From the NCBI GenBank assembly GCA_027704905.1, contig CM051020.1, forward strand, positions 21,840,444 to 21,904,443: DNA of 64,000 nt, in the 5' to 3' direction. How positions within the stretch are numbered: the first letter of the stretch is position 1; every line of letters begins with the position of its first letter. Positions 11,101 through 34,300 of the stretch are shown here, piece after piece. Origin of the DNA: Muraenolepis orangiensis (Eukaryota; Chordata; Actinopteri; Gadiformes; Muraenolepididae). The notes under the pieces were generated by a model, which saw only the letters and a program-made list of their open reading frames with translations, did not search any database and was not told where the DNA came from. The position numbers and the translations under genes are program-made.

Positions 11101-13777
11101 TGTACAGAAGGCCACCGAGGCCTCTTTTGAATGTGCACTTTTAATAGCAAAGGCAAAGAAACCGCACAACATTGGCGAGCAGCTCATTAAGCCAGCTTGC
11201 ATTAAAATGGTTGAGAAACTGTGCGGCCCGCAGGTGGCGGAGAAGCTAAAAACTGTACCACTGTCAAACAATACGGTGAAAGACAGAATTGACAAGATGG
11301 CAAGTAACTGCGAGCTGCAGCTGCTCGAAAAGCTTGGAAAGGGGCCATTTGCCATACAACTTGATGAAACTACAACTGTAGCAGACGAGGCTGTGCTCAT
11401 CGTTTATGTGCAATATATCGATGGGGAAGATTTGAAGCAGGACATTCTTATGTCAGTCAACCTTACCACTACCACCCGGGGTGAGGACATTTTTACTGCA
11501 GTGGATTCTTTTTATTAGGCATAGTCTATTATTTTGAAGTGTCCTGTTCTTCGAAATTTTAAATAAATATGATGCATACAATTGCAAGTTAGTAGCTAAT
11601 AAAGGCATAAAAAGACAGAAATGTATCATTTTTTCTTTAATAGAAATGTTTCTTCTGCGCGTAAGATGTCGGTTTCAGTTGGATTATTTGTCACAGTTGC
11701 TCCGATCAAATCGGTATCCTCCATTTTGTAGATTATTTACGACTTTTGAATCCACATAAACACATCGGCAAAATCCGGCTTACTTTGAGTATGTGTTTTA
11801 AACAGTTTAATCTCTTTGCGAATTGTTTCCACTTGCGCCGTCCTTTAATTTATTCATACAGCGGGCATCCAAATTAAATAATCCCGAGTCCAATACCCAT
11901 CAAAGTCACTCCAATAGTGCTCCTTAATTACGCTTTCATCCTCCTTTAACGAAATACTTTACATTCATCCAGTTTGTGACAGTAGTTGTAGCATTTTTGA
12001 GACTTTGAAACTCAAATTAACGCTGTTGCCTTGTCTTGGCAACAGCGTTAATTAAAGTTTCAAAGTTTGGGGGGGGGGGGGGGGGGGCACAAATTCCGGG
12101 GGGGGGGGGGGGCACAAATTCCAACAGGAGTCATTTGGGGGGGCTCTGGGTGAAAAAGGTTGGGAACCCCTGCACTAGACAATCCTGCGCCTGTATGGTG
12201 TGATCTATGGTTCTTTATGGTAGAAAAATAACGTACTTACATCTTTAAGAGGCTTCAGCAGGACAATTCCGCAGCCCTCCCCTCTCCCATAGCCATCGGC
12301 TCTGCTGGAGAAAGGCTTGCTGGTTCCGTCCGGCGAGATCATTTTAGCCTTGCTCAGGGCGACAAATATGCGTGGCTCGATGATACAGCTGACCCCTCCA
12401 CACAGCGCCATCTCGCAGTCACCTGAGGGGGATGGAGGACAGTTATATGAGAAAGGAAGAGGAGAGTGTAAGGGCTCGGAAGTGATATCTGCAACCTGCT
12501 CCTTAATGACATGTATCTGAGATTCCTGAGATTCCAGTCTTCTAAATTACTAAATAGTCAATGGTAGCAATCACCAAGGATGCACCAAAATTAATAATAC
12601 TAATATTACTAATATTGGTCTGAAATAGAGATGTACACTTCAATGCAAAGATCTAAAATGAATACGTCACATTTTTGAGGCGATGTGTATCCTTCGTCAA
12701 TACTTCACCTTGCCGTATGCCCTGGCACGCCAAATGCAGCGCCACCAGCGAAGAAGAGCAGGCACTGTCGATGGCGAAGGACGGCCCTGTGAGGTCAAAG
12801 GTGAAGGAGATCCTGTTGGCGGCGATGCTCATGGCCGTCCCAGTAGCGCTGTAATGGTTAACGGCGTCGGGGTCGTTGTTGACGATGGTCTCGTAGTCCC
12901 TATTCATAAGCCCTGTAACAATATAGTTTATATACACAGAGATGATTATCATCTGGATCACGTTACCCACCCACCCCCCCTCGAGGTACATGTATACGGT
13001 TCATCGGGTTACCTATATAGACGCCGGTTCTGCTTCCACTGGCGCTCTCCATGGGGGTTCCAGAGTCTTCGAAGGCCCTAAAGGAACACTGGAGCACAAG
13101 CTTCTGCTGGGGGTCCATGCGGTCGGCCTCCGCTTCGGTCAGGCCGAAGAACCGGTGGTCAAACTCATTAAACCTGGAGAATACCAATATACCAATACCA
13201 AACAAATAATTAACAGTATGAATAAATACTACATTCATTTATTTGGACTCGATATTTAACATCTAGTGGTAGGGGTGGCTGGTTCCCAGCCAAAGGTTCT
13301 AGGTTTGAACCCTAATACAGAATCCAATCTACCTGTAGGCTTCCTTGAGCAAGATGCCCAACCCCTACCTGCTCCTTGATAACATCTTACTAAGAACAAT
13401 TCACTCCAAGTCTTTTGGGATAAAAGTGCCTGCTAAATGACAAAATGGTAGTAGTTTCAGCTCCAACACTTAAACAGTATATTCTTACCCGTCTATGAGA
13501 GCGGCTCTGGTGGTCTGGGTGCGTCCGGGTCTGGTACTGTCCGGATCGAACCAGCATGTGGTGTCAAACCTCTCCTCGGGTATATCAGTCACACAGTTTC
13601 TCCCTTCCAGCAGAACCTTCCAGAAACTGTCCAGTCCTTCCCCTAAAACACAACACATATAAGAATGATGTTCTTGACTTCAGAAACCATATTCACTTGA
13701 GACAGTAATTCTTAACTTCCATTTCACTCACCCCCAGGGAAGCTGCATCCGATCCCAACCACAGCGATATCTTCCAT
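5116..13777 (-). CDS. Type I polyketide synthase, complete (KS-AT-DH-ER-like-KR-ACP), 6 exons
   Basis: Coding exons: 13777-13732, 13642-13489, 13173-13013, 12912-12709, 12422-12241, 10602-5116. All junctions are GT-AG and phases agree, giving 2,077 residues. The ATG is the first in frame after an upstream stop, and MEDIAVVGIGCSFPGG is a typical KS start. KS catalytic residues are Cys172 (DSACSSS), His306 (EAHGTGTP) and His347 (NIGHTES). AT has GHSVG, Ser617, and AAYHSH. DH has His924 and Asp1092. An ER-like fold at about 1430-1560 lacks the GGVG NADPH motif. KR has TGGLSGLG near 1737 and YSS...NYSAAN near 1869. The ACP Ser is near 2036 (GIDSM). There is no thioesterase, so product release must occur otherwise. 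The first five exons encode part of KS; everything after is one 5.5-kb exon. Family knowledge: animal FAS-like iterative PKS, cytosolic. The product is unknown. Intron 5 holds a hAT element. Confidence 0.95.
10700..10795 (-). repeat. Older SINE relic interrupted by the hAT insertion
   Basis: In reverse sense it reads GTCTAGTGGTTAGGG, then a degenerate B-box-like GGATTCAAAACCC and a GTAGGCATCC block, matching the layout of other SINE relics in the window. The hAT duplicated its CACTAGAC. Only the 5' half is recognisable. Confidence 0.4.
11068..11518 (+). pseudogene. hAT transposase fragment
   Basis: An open frame of about 150 codons, readable upstream of its first ATG (11207), contains AKAKKPHNIGEQL, LSNNTVKDRIDKMA and QLDETTTVAD. 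The last matches the first catalytic Asp region of ZBED/SCAND3-like hAT transposases. The N-terminal zinc finger and most of the DDE and dimerisation regions are missing, so it cannot encode an active transposase. Confidence 0.8.
12004..12064. repeat. Interrupted perfect hairpin inside the hAT element
   Basis: Outer arms of 9 bp (TTTGAAACT at 12004-12012 and its complement at 12056-12064) and inner arms of 15 bp (12016-12030 and 12038-12052) match perfectly around a 7-base loop. Three bases separate the outer and inner arms on each side. Confidence 0.9.
13262..13442 (+). repeat. tRNA-derived SINE, near-complete
   Basis: Contains the B-box-like GGTTCTAGGTTTGAACC, CTACCTGTAGGC, CCTTGAGCAAGATGCC, CTACCTGCTCCTTGATAACAT and the tail GGATAAAAGTGCCTGCTAAA. 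It is the best-preserved copy here and lies in intron 2 of the minus-strand PKS. Confidence 0.65.
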
Positions 13778-14590
13778 TTCATCAGTTTCATCAGTTCTCT
13801 TTCAGTTGGACCCGAGAGCAACCATTTCTCAGTATGGTTCAGTGTCCGTCTGCCGTCTGTTATCCTACCTTCTTACCGCCTCTTTCTATTCCCTGTGCCT
13901 TATATCCTCAATCTCAAAACAAAGGACGCCTGAAGGCACAAGCAACAATAGAGATCTTGTCAGATCTTCATCGGGAACCTAAGACACTAATTGGAGGTTA
14001 AAGGCCCGTTTGGTCCCAGGAGATAAGGGTCTGTTGTGTCGCTGCGGAGACGGAGAGGAAGGCTGTAGTCGTCCTCCTCCTTTCACGCATCATTCTAACC
14101 GTGTTTCTCATCATTCAAGTCTGTCTATAAAGCTTAGTAAGACTTTAAAATCATTCTACTTCTAATTGGAGAATACACATATACGTACACTTAACGTATC
14201 AAGTTATGTATGCAACTCATTTTTCAAATGTAAACTGCATTTAATTGATTAGTTGAATTTTTTTGGCACAGCTCAGTCAAGCCATCGTTGTCCATTATGA
14301 ACTGTTGCAAAACAATAGATTATATAAAAAAAATTAAAATGCTGATTTTAACCTGTTTTTTTATATCACTTTTTCCAATTGTTTTTGAGTTTGAATGTCT
14401 TGATGATTGCTAGACAATTACATTGTACATGCACAATGACAATAAAGGCATTCAAATTGTGATTCTGATCTGCTTGGGAAAGATTAGCCGGTTGTCAGCG
14501 TCTATTGAGAACGTATCGACATAACAAATGACCCGCAGGAAGCTGAAGCCACAGGACCACCCGATGACATCATACACATGACTCTTCAGA
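13778..14590. other. Intergenic region between PKS 5' end and YME1L1 3' end
   Basis: No gene is seen. The PKS promoter should be at the left end: a TATA-like ATATAAGG on the minus strand is at about 13898-13905. A block with GACAATAAAGGCATTC near 14430-14460 resembles the 3' end of a fish LINE. Confidence 0.5.
13898..13905 (-). promoter_or_regulatory. Candidate TATA box of the minus-strand PKS
   Basis: ATATAAGG on the minus strand lies about 125 bp upstream of the ATG at 13777, a plausible distance for a short 5'UTR. Motif and spacing are the only evidence. Confidence 0.35.
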
Positions 14591-14604
14591 CATGTTTAAA
14601 AACC

Positions 14605-14610
14605 TTTATT
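14605..14610 (-). terminator. YME1L1: Poly(A) signal of YME1L1
   Basis: AATAAA on the minus strand, about 590 bp after the YME1L1 stop at 15198. It implies a 3'UTR from 15197 to about 14590. Confidence 0.65.
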
Positions 14611-15197
14611 GGCGGTTCCACACAGCACCTTGTTTCCCCAGGTCAGGAAACAGAAATAAGCGCAGGGCCGAATCCTTTCCACGCAGGTATATACACCCCC
14701 CTCCTCGGTGAGCTGGCACCGCACGCAACGCAAGGAGGAGACAATAGAAAGACACGCTTGGGCACTCATAAATACAAAGGACAGTGAATGACATACAGCC
14801 AAACTGAGGAAAATTAAATACTAACCTAAATATGTAGGTGACAAGAAGATTGTTGCTGGAGCTACCAGGATCTGTGACAAATCCTAATATACTGAATAAT
14901 AACATCCTGTATATTGTATTATATTAAAATATAACTGACAATCTAATTGATTTACCAAAACAAGACACGTTCATCTTCCATTCATTCCGTCATCATCACT
15001 TGTAAGGACTAATCAACATCACACCTGATGATAATATTGTCCCTTTAATCAAAGGTCCAAAAGAATATTCATATTCATGATAAAATAATAATACTAATGG
15101 GGTGGTAGGTTGACTTCAGTATCTCTTTGACAAGAGAAATAGAAAATAAAATAACAAACTACAGACTACGTCAGACAGTTGTTACGGCTTGTGGGAG

Positions 15198-27478
<12,281 letters not shown>

Positions 27479-28322
27479 TGTTCCTCAGTAGAAGGCGGGT
27501 CGGATGAAGGTTGAGATTTTTCTATGAGAGTTAATATATATTATTATGATATTAATATATATTATTATGATATAGGAGACACAGGGCTGTGTCCCCACCC
27601 CGGAGTAATGGCCCCTGGTCGCCTTGTTGTTGATAAAGGTTGACCGTTAAAGGTTAAGGCGGGTTCCACTACCGGGGCATTAGGCCGAGTCACACTTAAC
27701 ATATACTTAATTTATTACACTCAAAATATACATTTATTTGTTAGAAATACAAACAAACAAAAACAAAACAACTGCCATTACTCTACTATTTCATGTTAGT
27801 ATTTGTATTTTGTAACAAATATAAGCTGTATATAATATATGAATATACATATGAATATTGTATTAAATATATTAATATTGGATTAAATGTATGCCAGTTT
27901 AATACATAAGGCATTATTACCAACAATACTCGCTTTATTTGGGACCAAAAGCATCCGCTTATAGCACAGGCAGCTTCCCGGACGCCTAACTCTCAGGACC
28001 CCACAACAAGTGGGGATTTCAAACGCTGCTCACAACAAGCCTCAGCACCACGTCCTCTCTCCGCACCACGTCCTCTCCGCACCACGTCCTCTCCGCACCA
28101 CGTCCGCTCTCCGCACCACGTCCTCTCTCCGCACCACGTCCGCCTCTCCGCACCACGTCCGCTCTCCGCACCACGTCCTCTCTCCGCACCACGTCCGCTC
28201 TCCGCACCACGTCCTCTCCGCACCACGTCCGCTCTCCGCACCACGTCCTCTCTCCGCACCACGTCCTCTCTCCGCACCACGTCCTCTCCACATCACGGTT
28301 AAATAATAACAATAACAACAAC
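27479..28322. promoter_or_regulatory. Shared upstream region of divergent YME1L1 and MASTL
   Basis: The two ATGs are 845 bp apart on opposite strands, so the promoters of both genes must lie here. It holds a duplicated AATATATATTATTATGATAT block (about 27533-27573), an AT-rich middle and the CACGTCC minisatellite at 28053-28290. No TATA box is convincing. Divergent YME1L1-MASTL is also the human arrangement. Confidence 0.7.
28053..28290. repeat. CACCACGTCC minisatellite just 5' of the MASTL start codon
   Basis: About 14 copies of a 15-20-bp unit CTCTCCGCACCACGTCC with CT/GCT length variation. The last copy ends about 35 bp before the MASTL ATG, so it lies in the promoter or 5'UTR. Confidence 0.95.
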
Positions 28323-31300
28323 ATGGACGCAAAAGAAAAGCACCCGAGAGAGGAAACCAAGGGAAAAGCAAGTTGTCCGCCGAGGCCAGCTTCCATCGAA
28401 GACTTTATCATCCTGAAACCCATCAGCCGAGGAGCCTTCGGGAAGGTGTACCTGGCGAGGAAGAAGAGCAAGCCCGGTGCTCCACTGTACGCCATCAAGG
28501 TGAGGCCAGGAGGCCCTGCCCCGACCTCTGAGCACTCCTTCTTTACCAGGGGTTGTTTATTAGCTTTTCCTTATTAGTTCGTGTAAATTGGCTTTGCTGT
28601 TTGTTATTGCCCCTCTTCTGATGTTCTTCTGTTCTGCACTGTAATCACAACTCTCTACCTATAGTTGACATATTTATTGATAAGATACCTGTAGATGTGT
28701 ACATTTTTACTGTACCTACCGTATATATTTTAATCTTCAACTGTTGATACAACTGCATATCCCTGCTCACTGCCTGCTGTATATACATTTATATATATTT
28801 ATATATATTTATATATATTTATATATATTCATCCTGTTTCTCATAACTGCATACCCCTGATCACTACCTGCTAAATACTTACCTGTATGTATGTATGTAT
28901 GTATGTATGTATGTATGTGTATATATATATATATCTATATATATATATATATTATATATATATATATATATATCTATATATCTATATATATATATATATA
29001 TAGATATATGATATATAGATATATATATATAGATATTAGGCACATATCTCACACATACTCTATAAGTAACCTTATAAGGGTTTTTATACCTAGTAGACTG
29101 TCTTTTAGCAATTGTAAACTGTAAATGATATATAACCATGCACTTTACTGCAACATTTGAACATTTGCACTCTGGTTAGATGCCAAATTATTTTCACTGT
29201 ACTTTACTTGTGATGTACGATGACAATCAATTAGAATCAAATTTTATTGTGTAACATCGAGGGAGCCAACTTTTTTACATGGATTTGTGTATTATGTGCT
29301 TTTTGTACGTTTTATATGTCTTACGTCTTTATATGTGTCATTTTTAGGCATGTCGCTGAGCCACTTGTGTATTTATGTGTGCATATTTTCTATGTTTATC
29401 TGTGCGTGTGTGTTTGTATGCAGTTTATTGTTATTATTAACATCATTCACATATCTATGCATATTGTTCTATATTTATATTGGCTTAATGGTCATTTGGG
29501 TTTGATATCTTTTTACTCGGACACGACTTACATTTCCAATACGTTGAGTGGAGCCAGAAGAGCAGAAACCTCACCCCCCACTGGGATGTACGAAGGGATC
29601 TGAATGGGACCTTTTCTGCTCCTAGGTGATGAAGAAGGCCGACATGGTGGACAAGAACATGACGGGCCAGATGAAGGCCGAGAGAGACGCGCTGGCGATG
29701 AGCAAAAGCCCCTTTGTGGTGCACCTGTACTACTGTCTTCAGACGGCTACCAAAGTCTTTCTGGTAACGTTTGCACATTCGTGTTTTCCCTTTGTCTTTT
29801 TAATGTTTTAGAATTTTTTTTTAGTTATTATTTAATATGACATTTCGATGTTTTTACTTGCAGGTAATGGAATACCTTATTGGTGGCGACGTTAAATCTC
29901 TCCTCCACATCTATGGTTATTTCGACCAGGTTATGGCTGTGAAATACACTTCAGAAGTGTCACTGGCGTTGGACTACCTACACCGTCATGGTATTATACA
30001 CAGGTGGGTGCATTTTAAGCAGAATATTTGTTGGGTGTAACTTGAAATTACTTGAAATGTTTGTTTCCCTGTAATTCTGAATTCATCCATCTGATCTTGA
30101 ATTTACCTTTATTAATTGTTCATAGGGACCTGAAACCAGACAACATGCTAGTATCCAACGAAGGACACATCAAACTAACCGACTTTGGTCTTTCTAAAGT
30201 CAAGCTGGATAGAGGTATGCAAACCAATCCTGTCACACAAGAAACATGCTAATAAAACATGCTAATGGGCAGGTACCGTATCCCTCATGCCCCCCATCCC
30301 CCCCTACTGCCAATTTGCACTATACGTATTGTTGTGTATTGTATATACCTACGTATTACTGTAATAATACTGTCAATTGTGCAATTCATCTATCTATACA
30401 TTTAGATTTCATTTAGAGTCATATCTTGTTTATACTTGTTTTGTTTAGTTAGTTTGTTGTTATTTCGTTTTTAGCTTTAGGTATTAGTATATTTGTGTGT
30501 GCATTTATTCCCCCTGTGTCAACTGTTGCACCTTTATTTCCCTCGGGATAAATACAGTAATCTGAATCTGAATGCTGTCTGTTTTCTGTGACAGAGCTGA
30601 GTCTGGTGGATATCCTGAACACCCCTTCCCTGGTCAAGCCCAATAAAAACTACTTCCGGACCCCTGGCCAGGTCCTCTCCTTGATCTGCTCTCTGGGATT
30701 TGTAAGTAAGATGAATGTCGATTAGCACATACGGATCTCTGACCGTATGTTTGCCGGGCCCAACCCTTGGCTTGGCTTTTGGCTGGCAAAATGCCTCCGG
30801 TTATGAATTGTTAAGATGATACTGAATCTCAGATGGGAACTCCGAGATATGATAGCCATCAATCTTGAATATGATTTAGACTGCAGGTACCTTTTTTGTG
30901 TTCAATAATTAGTTAAAGAAGATTACAGCTGGGGGGGGGGGAGAATTTCATTAGATTCTTGGGGTCACGATTAGGTTCAAAATCAGTTATAGATTCAGTA
31001 CATGGAGGGGGGGGGGGCTCACTCACAGTCCCCCCCCCCCCCCCCGGTTCGTCTCTCCACGGTAACCAGACCTCTGTGTTCTCTGTGGCAGCTCTGTTCC
31101 GACCCATGTTCAGTGTCAGTCCTTCTCTCCGCCAGAACACGCCGGGGTCGGAGACCCGGCGCCAGGGCAGCGGGTCCGCGGTGCCCTGCCCCATGTCATG
31201 TGACCGGGTGGAGCCCAGGAAGAACTCTCTGTGCTCGCCGCAGGTCCAGAAGGACCGCCTGTTCTCACCCGTTGGTCAAGCACAGAAACGTGGTATGTTG

Positions 31301-34300
31301 CAGGATACGTAGGCTCTTCTACTTGATCCACTTGTTCTTTTATACATCGAAGGCCTCCCCCCTCCTGTTTATTTTTTTTTAATCCAACGTAACCACTGTA
31401 TCACTACACTGTATCACTACACTGTATCACGACACTGTATCACGACACTGTATCACGACACTGTATCACGACACTGTATCACGACACTGTATCACTACAC
31501 TGTATCACGACACTGTATCACGACACTGTATCACGACACTGTATCACTACACTGTATCACTACACTGTATCACAACACTATCACTACACTGTCATTACAC
31601 TGTATCACTACACTGTATCACGACACTGTATCACGACACTGTATCACGACACTGTATCACTACACTGTATCACTACACTGTATCACTACACTGTATCCTG
31701 CCCACACTTGACCACTACACTATGTCACTACAGCAGGGGTGCCCACACCTTTTAGGCTTGCAATCTACTTTTAAAATGATCTGTTAAAAATGATCTAGTA
31801 ACACCAAAAAAAAGAGCTGGAAATTACGTGGTGACCTAACGTTCTGTTGTTCCTGCAGCGCCCATGAAGAGCATGTTCAGCCTACGCCCTCTGGCCAAGA
31901 ACCTGACCCCCACCCTGCTCAAGACCCGACGGAGGTTCGAGACCACAAGCGCCATCAGCGCCACCGACTCTGACGGCGGCGTCAGCCCACTGTGGGAGTG
32001 TGATGAGGTCAGAGCTCTACCGTATGCGGCCTATTCACCGTGGACGCTCTTTTACCATATTGGGATTGGGTGTTTTAAGTAGAACACCATAAAATGTACA
32101 ATTATTAGCGTTTAGTCCTTTATCACACTTTGGTCCAAAGTGACTTGGATAAATCCCAATGACTTCAGATCCATGTGATTGAAGGGGTCAGACGGTACAG
32201 AGACAGGTCATTAACACCCTACCCACACTCTACCTCTCAGTCAAACTTGGATTTACCTTGTTGACTCCTGCTCAACAAAACCGACCGTAGGGCAGGACTT
32301 TCCAACCAATCATGTTTTTAATTAGAAAATGTCACATTACAGGGGCAATATGTGCTCTATAACTGTCTATTATGGTATGAAATAACAAGAGTACAATGCA
32401 ATGTTCACAAACTGTCGTTTTGTTGCTCATGCCAATGGTATGTTCTGATGGCTATTGTTTGTTTCTCCTCAGAAAGAGAATGAACCGGTTGGCTTAAAGG
32501 CAGAAGGTGGCGTATCATCTGGAGCCCAGCCAGAGCCCATGAAGACGGAGACCATGGGTCCCAATGTCCACCGCAACAACGCCGTGTCTGACAAGCTCCC
32601 CTCTGGGAAGAGGGCGTTCTCTGACGTGGAGAGAAGCCCCGAGGCGTCCGAGGTCCAGGCCAAGAGGTGCAACGCCGCATTCAAGCGATGCTGCCAAGTC
32701 CCCGAGGCGGCGGCGGCGGCGGCGGCGGCGGCGCACTCTGGGCTCACGGGGGTCTTCTCCACGGTCTTCCTCAAGGACTTTGGGTCTTCTCCCGGCGAGG
32801 CCACGAACCGGGGCCCCAAGATCTCCAGTCCCCTCGGTGTCACCAATAACCTCTTCTGTGAGGAGGAGGAGGTGGAGGAGGAGGTGTTCCTGGACGGGGA
32901 ACCCGAGGAGGACTCCAGCTTCGCCTCTGACAAGGAGCTCTGCCGGAACCTGAGCCTGGACTCGGACGGGTCCTTGAGCGAGACGTCCTTTCTCCCGGGC
33001 AACAGCCCCATGGCGACGGAGTCTGGCCCGCGGCCCACAATCGCCGGGCCCGCCCTCAGGAGGCCCGCGCTGGGCTCCAATCTCTTCCGTAGCGAAGAGG
33101 TTGGGCCCTTCCTCGGCCACACGCCGGCACGCGCTTCCGTGGCGGCAGCGCAGTCTCCTTACTTCCTGAAACCCAGGAACGTGGTTGCGTTCCGCAGCTA
33201 CTGCAGCTCAATCCACCGCTCGCACTTCTCCAGCCACTCCCTGGACGGCATGGAGACGTCCGCCATGGCGTCCTTCAGCTCTGGGACGATGACTACAGCC
33301 GCCGTCACGCCCGTGCAGAAGGCACTCGGCTCCAACGGCTCACTCTATCAGGTGGGAGTGTGTGCTAATAGCGTAATAAATGTTAAATAAATGATGTTTT
33401 GCAAGGATCTGGTATTGGCTCTTCAAAGCTTAGTCTGTTCTAACTCTGTGCCGATGAAAATATCTTTATCGAATCGTTAAACGGATCATCTTACAGCACA
33501 TTACCATTACACTTACATACTTTGCTGGACTCTCTGGACTCATCAGTTACTGCACTGTATTCATGATGCTGCTGCCCTACTGGCACTTTAAATGTTTTTG
33601 AAACATTTTTGTAAAAAAACTAAACAAAACCATGTACATATCATTTAAGTCACTTTGCTGTTCTTTTTTTGTTTATTTTATTGTATATATCATTTTTATT
33701 CTATGGTGTTTTTAAGATTTATACTGCGGGAGGGAATGGGGAGTAAGCGTTCCTATGTACAAATGGCAAATAAAAATCTTATATCTTGTACCCTTATCAA
33801 AACATTGTCTTTTTCATTTTTCTCCCTAGACGCCCCAGCCCATGACGCTCTCCCACACCCCCTTTCGGACCCCCAAGAGCGTGCGGCGTGGCCCTGTGCC
33901 CGTGGAGGGGGCCCAGGTCCTAGGCACCCCCGACTATCTGGCCCCAGAGCTCCTGCTGGGGAAACCGCACGGTGAGAGCCACCACGGCTGTTGTAACAAT
34001 TGATGATGAATTGATGATGAATTGATGATGAATTGATGATGAATTGGTGTCAACTCGCTTGTTGCCAAGCGAGTTGACACACAGGCACTCAACATATGAG
34101 GAACTTGTCTTGGTGCACTGCTACATAATGGACATTTTAGCACTCAACATTGAACACTATAAACACTACAGGTGTGTAGTATGTGAGTGAAGTACTTTAA
34201 ACACTGTGAACTGTGTTTCACGTTGGACACGTCTAACGTGGCAGCATTTTGTGACGGACCTTCTGTTTGTAGTTTCAGGAGATGGTCGTGGCGGTGAGTT

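Larger units (their letters stand above)
10796..12172. mobile_element. Non-autonomous hAT-superfamily DNA transposon
   Basis: The ends are imperfect terminal inverted repeats: CAGTGGTTCCCAACCT on the left and, read inward, CAGGGGTTCCCAACCT on the right (15 of 16 match). It is flanked by a perfect 8-bp duplication CACTAGAC at 10788-10795 and 12173-12180, the hAT hallmark. It is 1,377 bp long and holds a transposase fragment at 11068-11518, homopolymer G runs near 12068-12112 and an internal hairpin at 12004-12064. It fills most of intron 5 of the minus-strand PKS. The subfamily is not determined; the coding fragment resembles ZBED/SCAND3-like hAT transposases. Confidence 0.93.

Noticed and set aside
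5116..13777. Recent bacterial origin of the PKS
   Set aside because: Five phase-consistent spliceosomal introns and a vertebrate-like paralogue next door argue for a resident animal gene.
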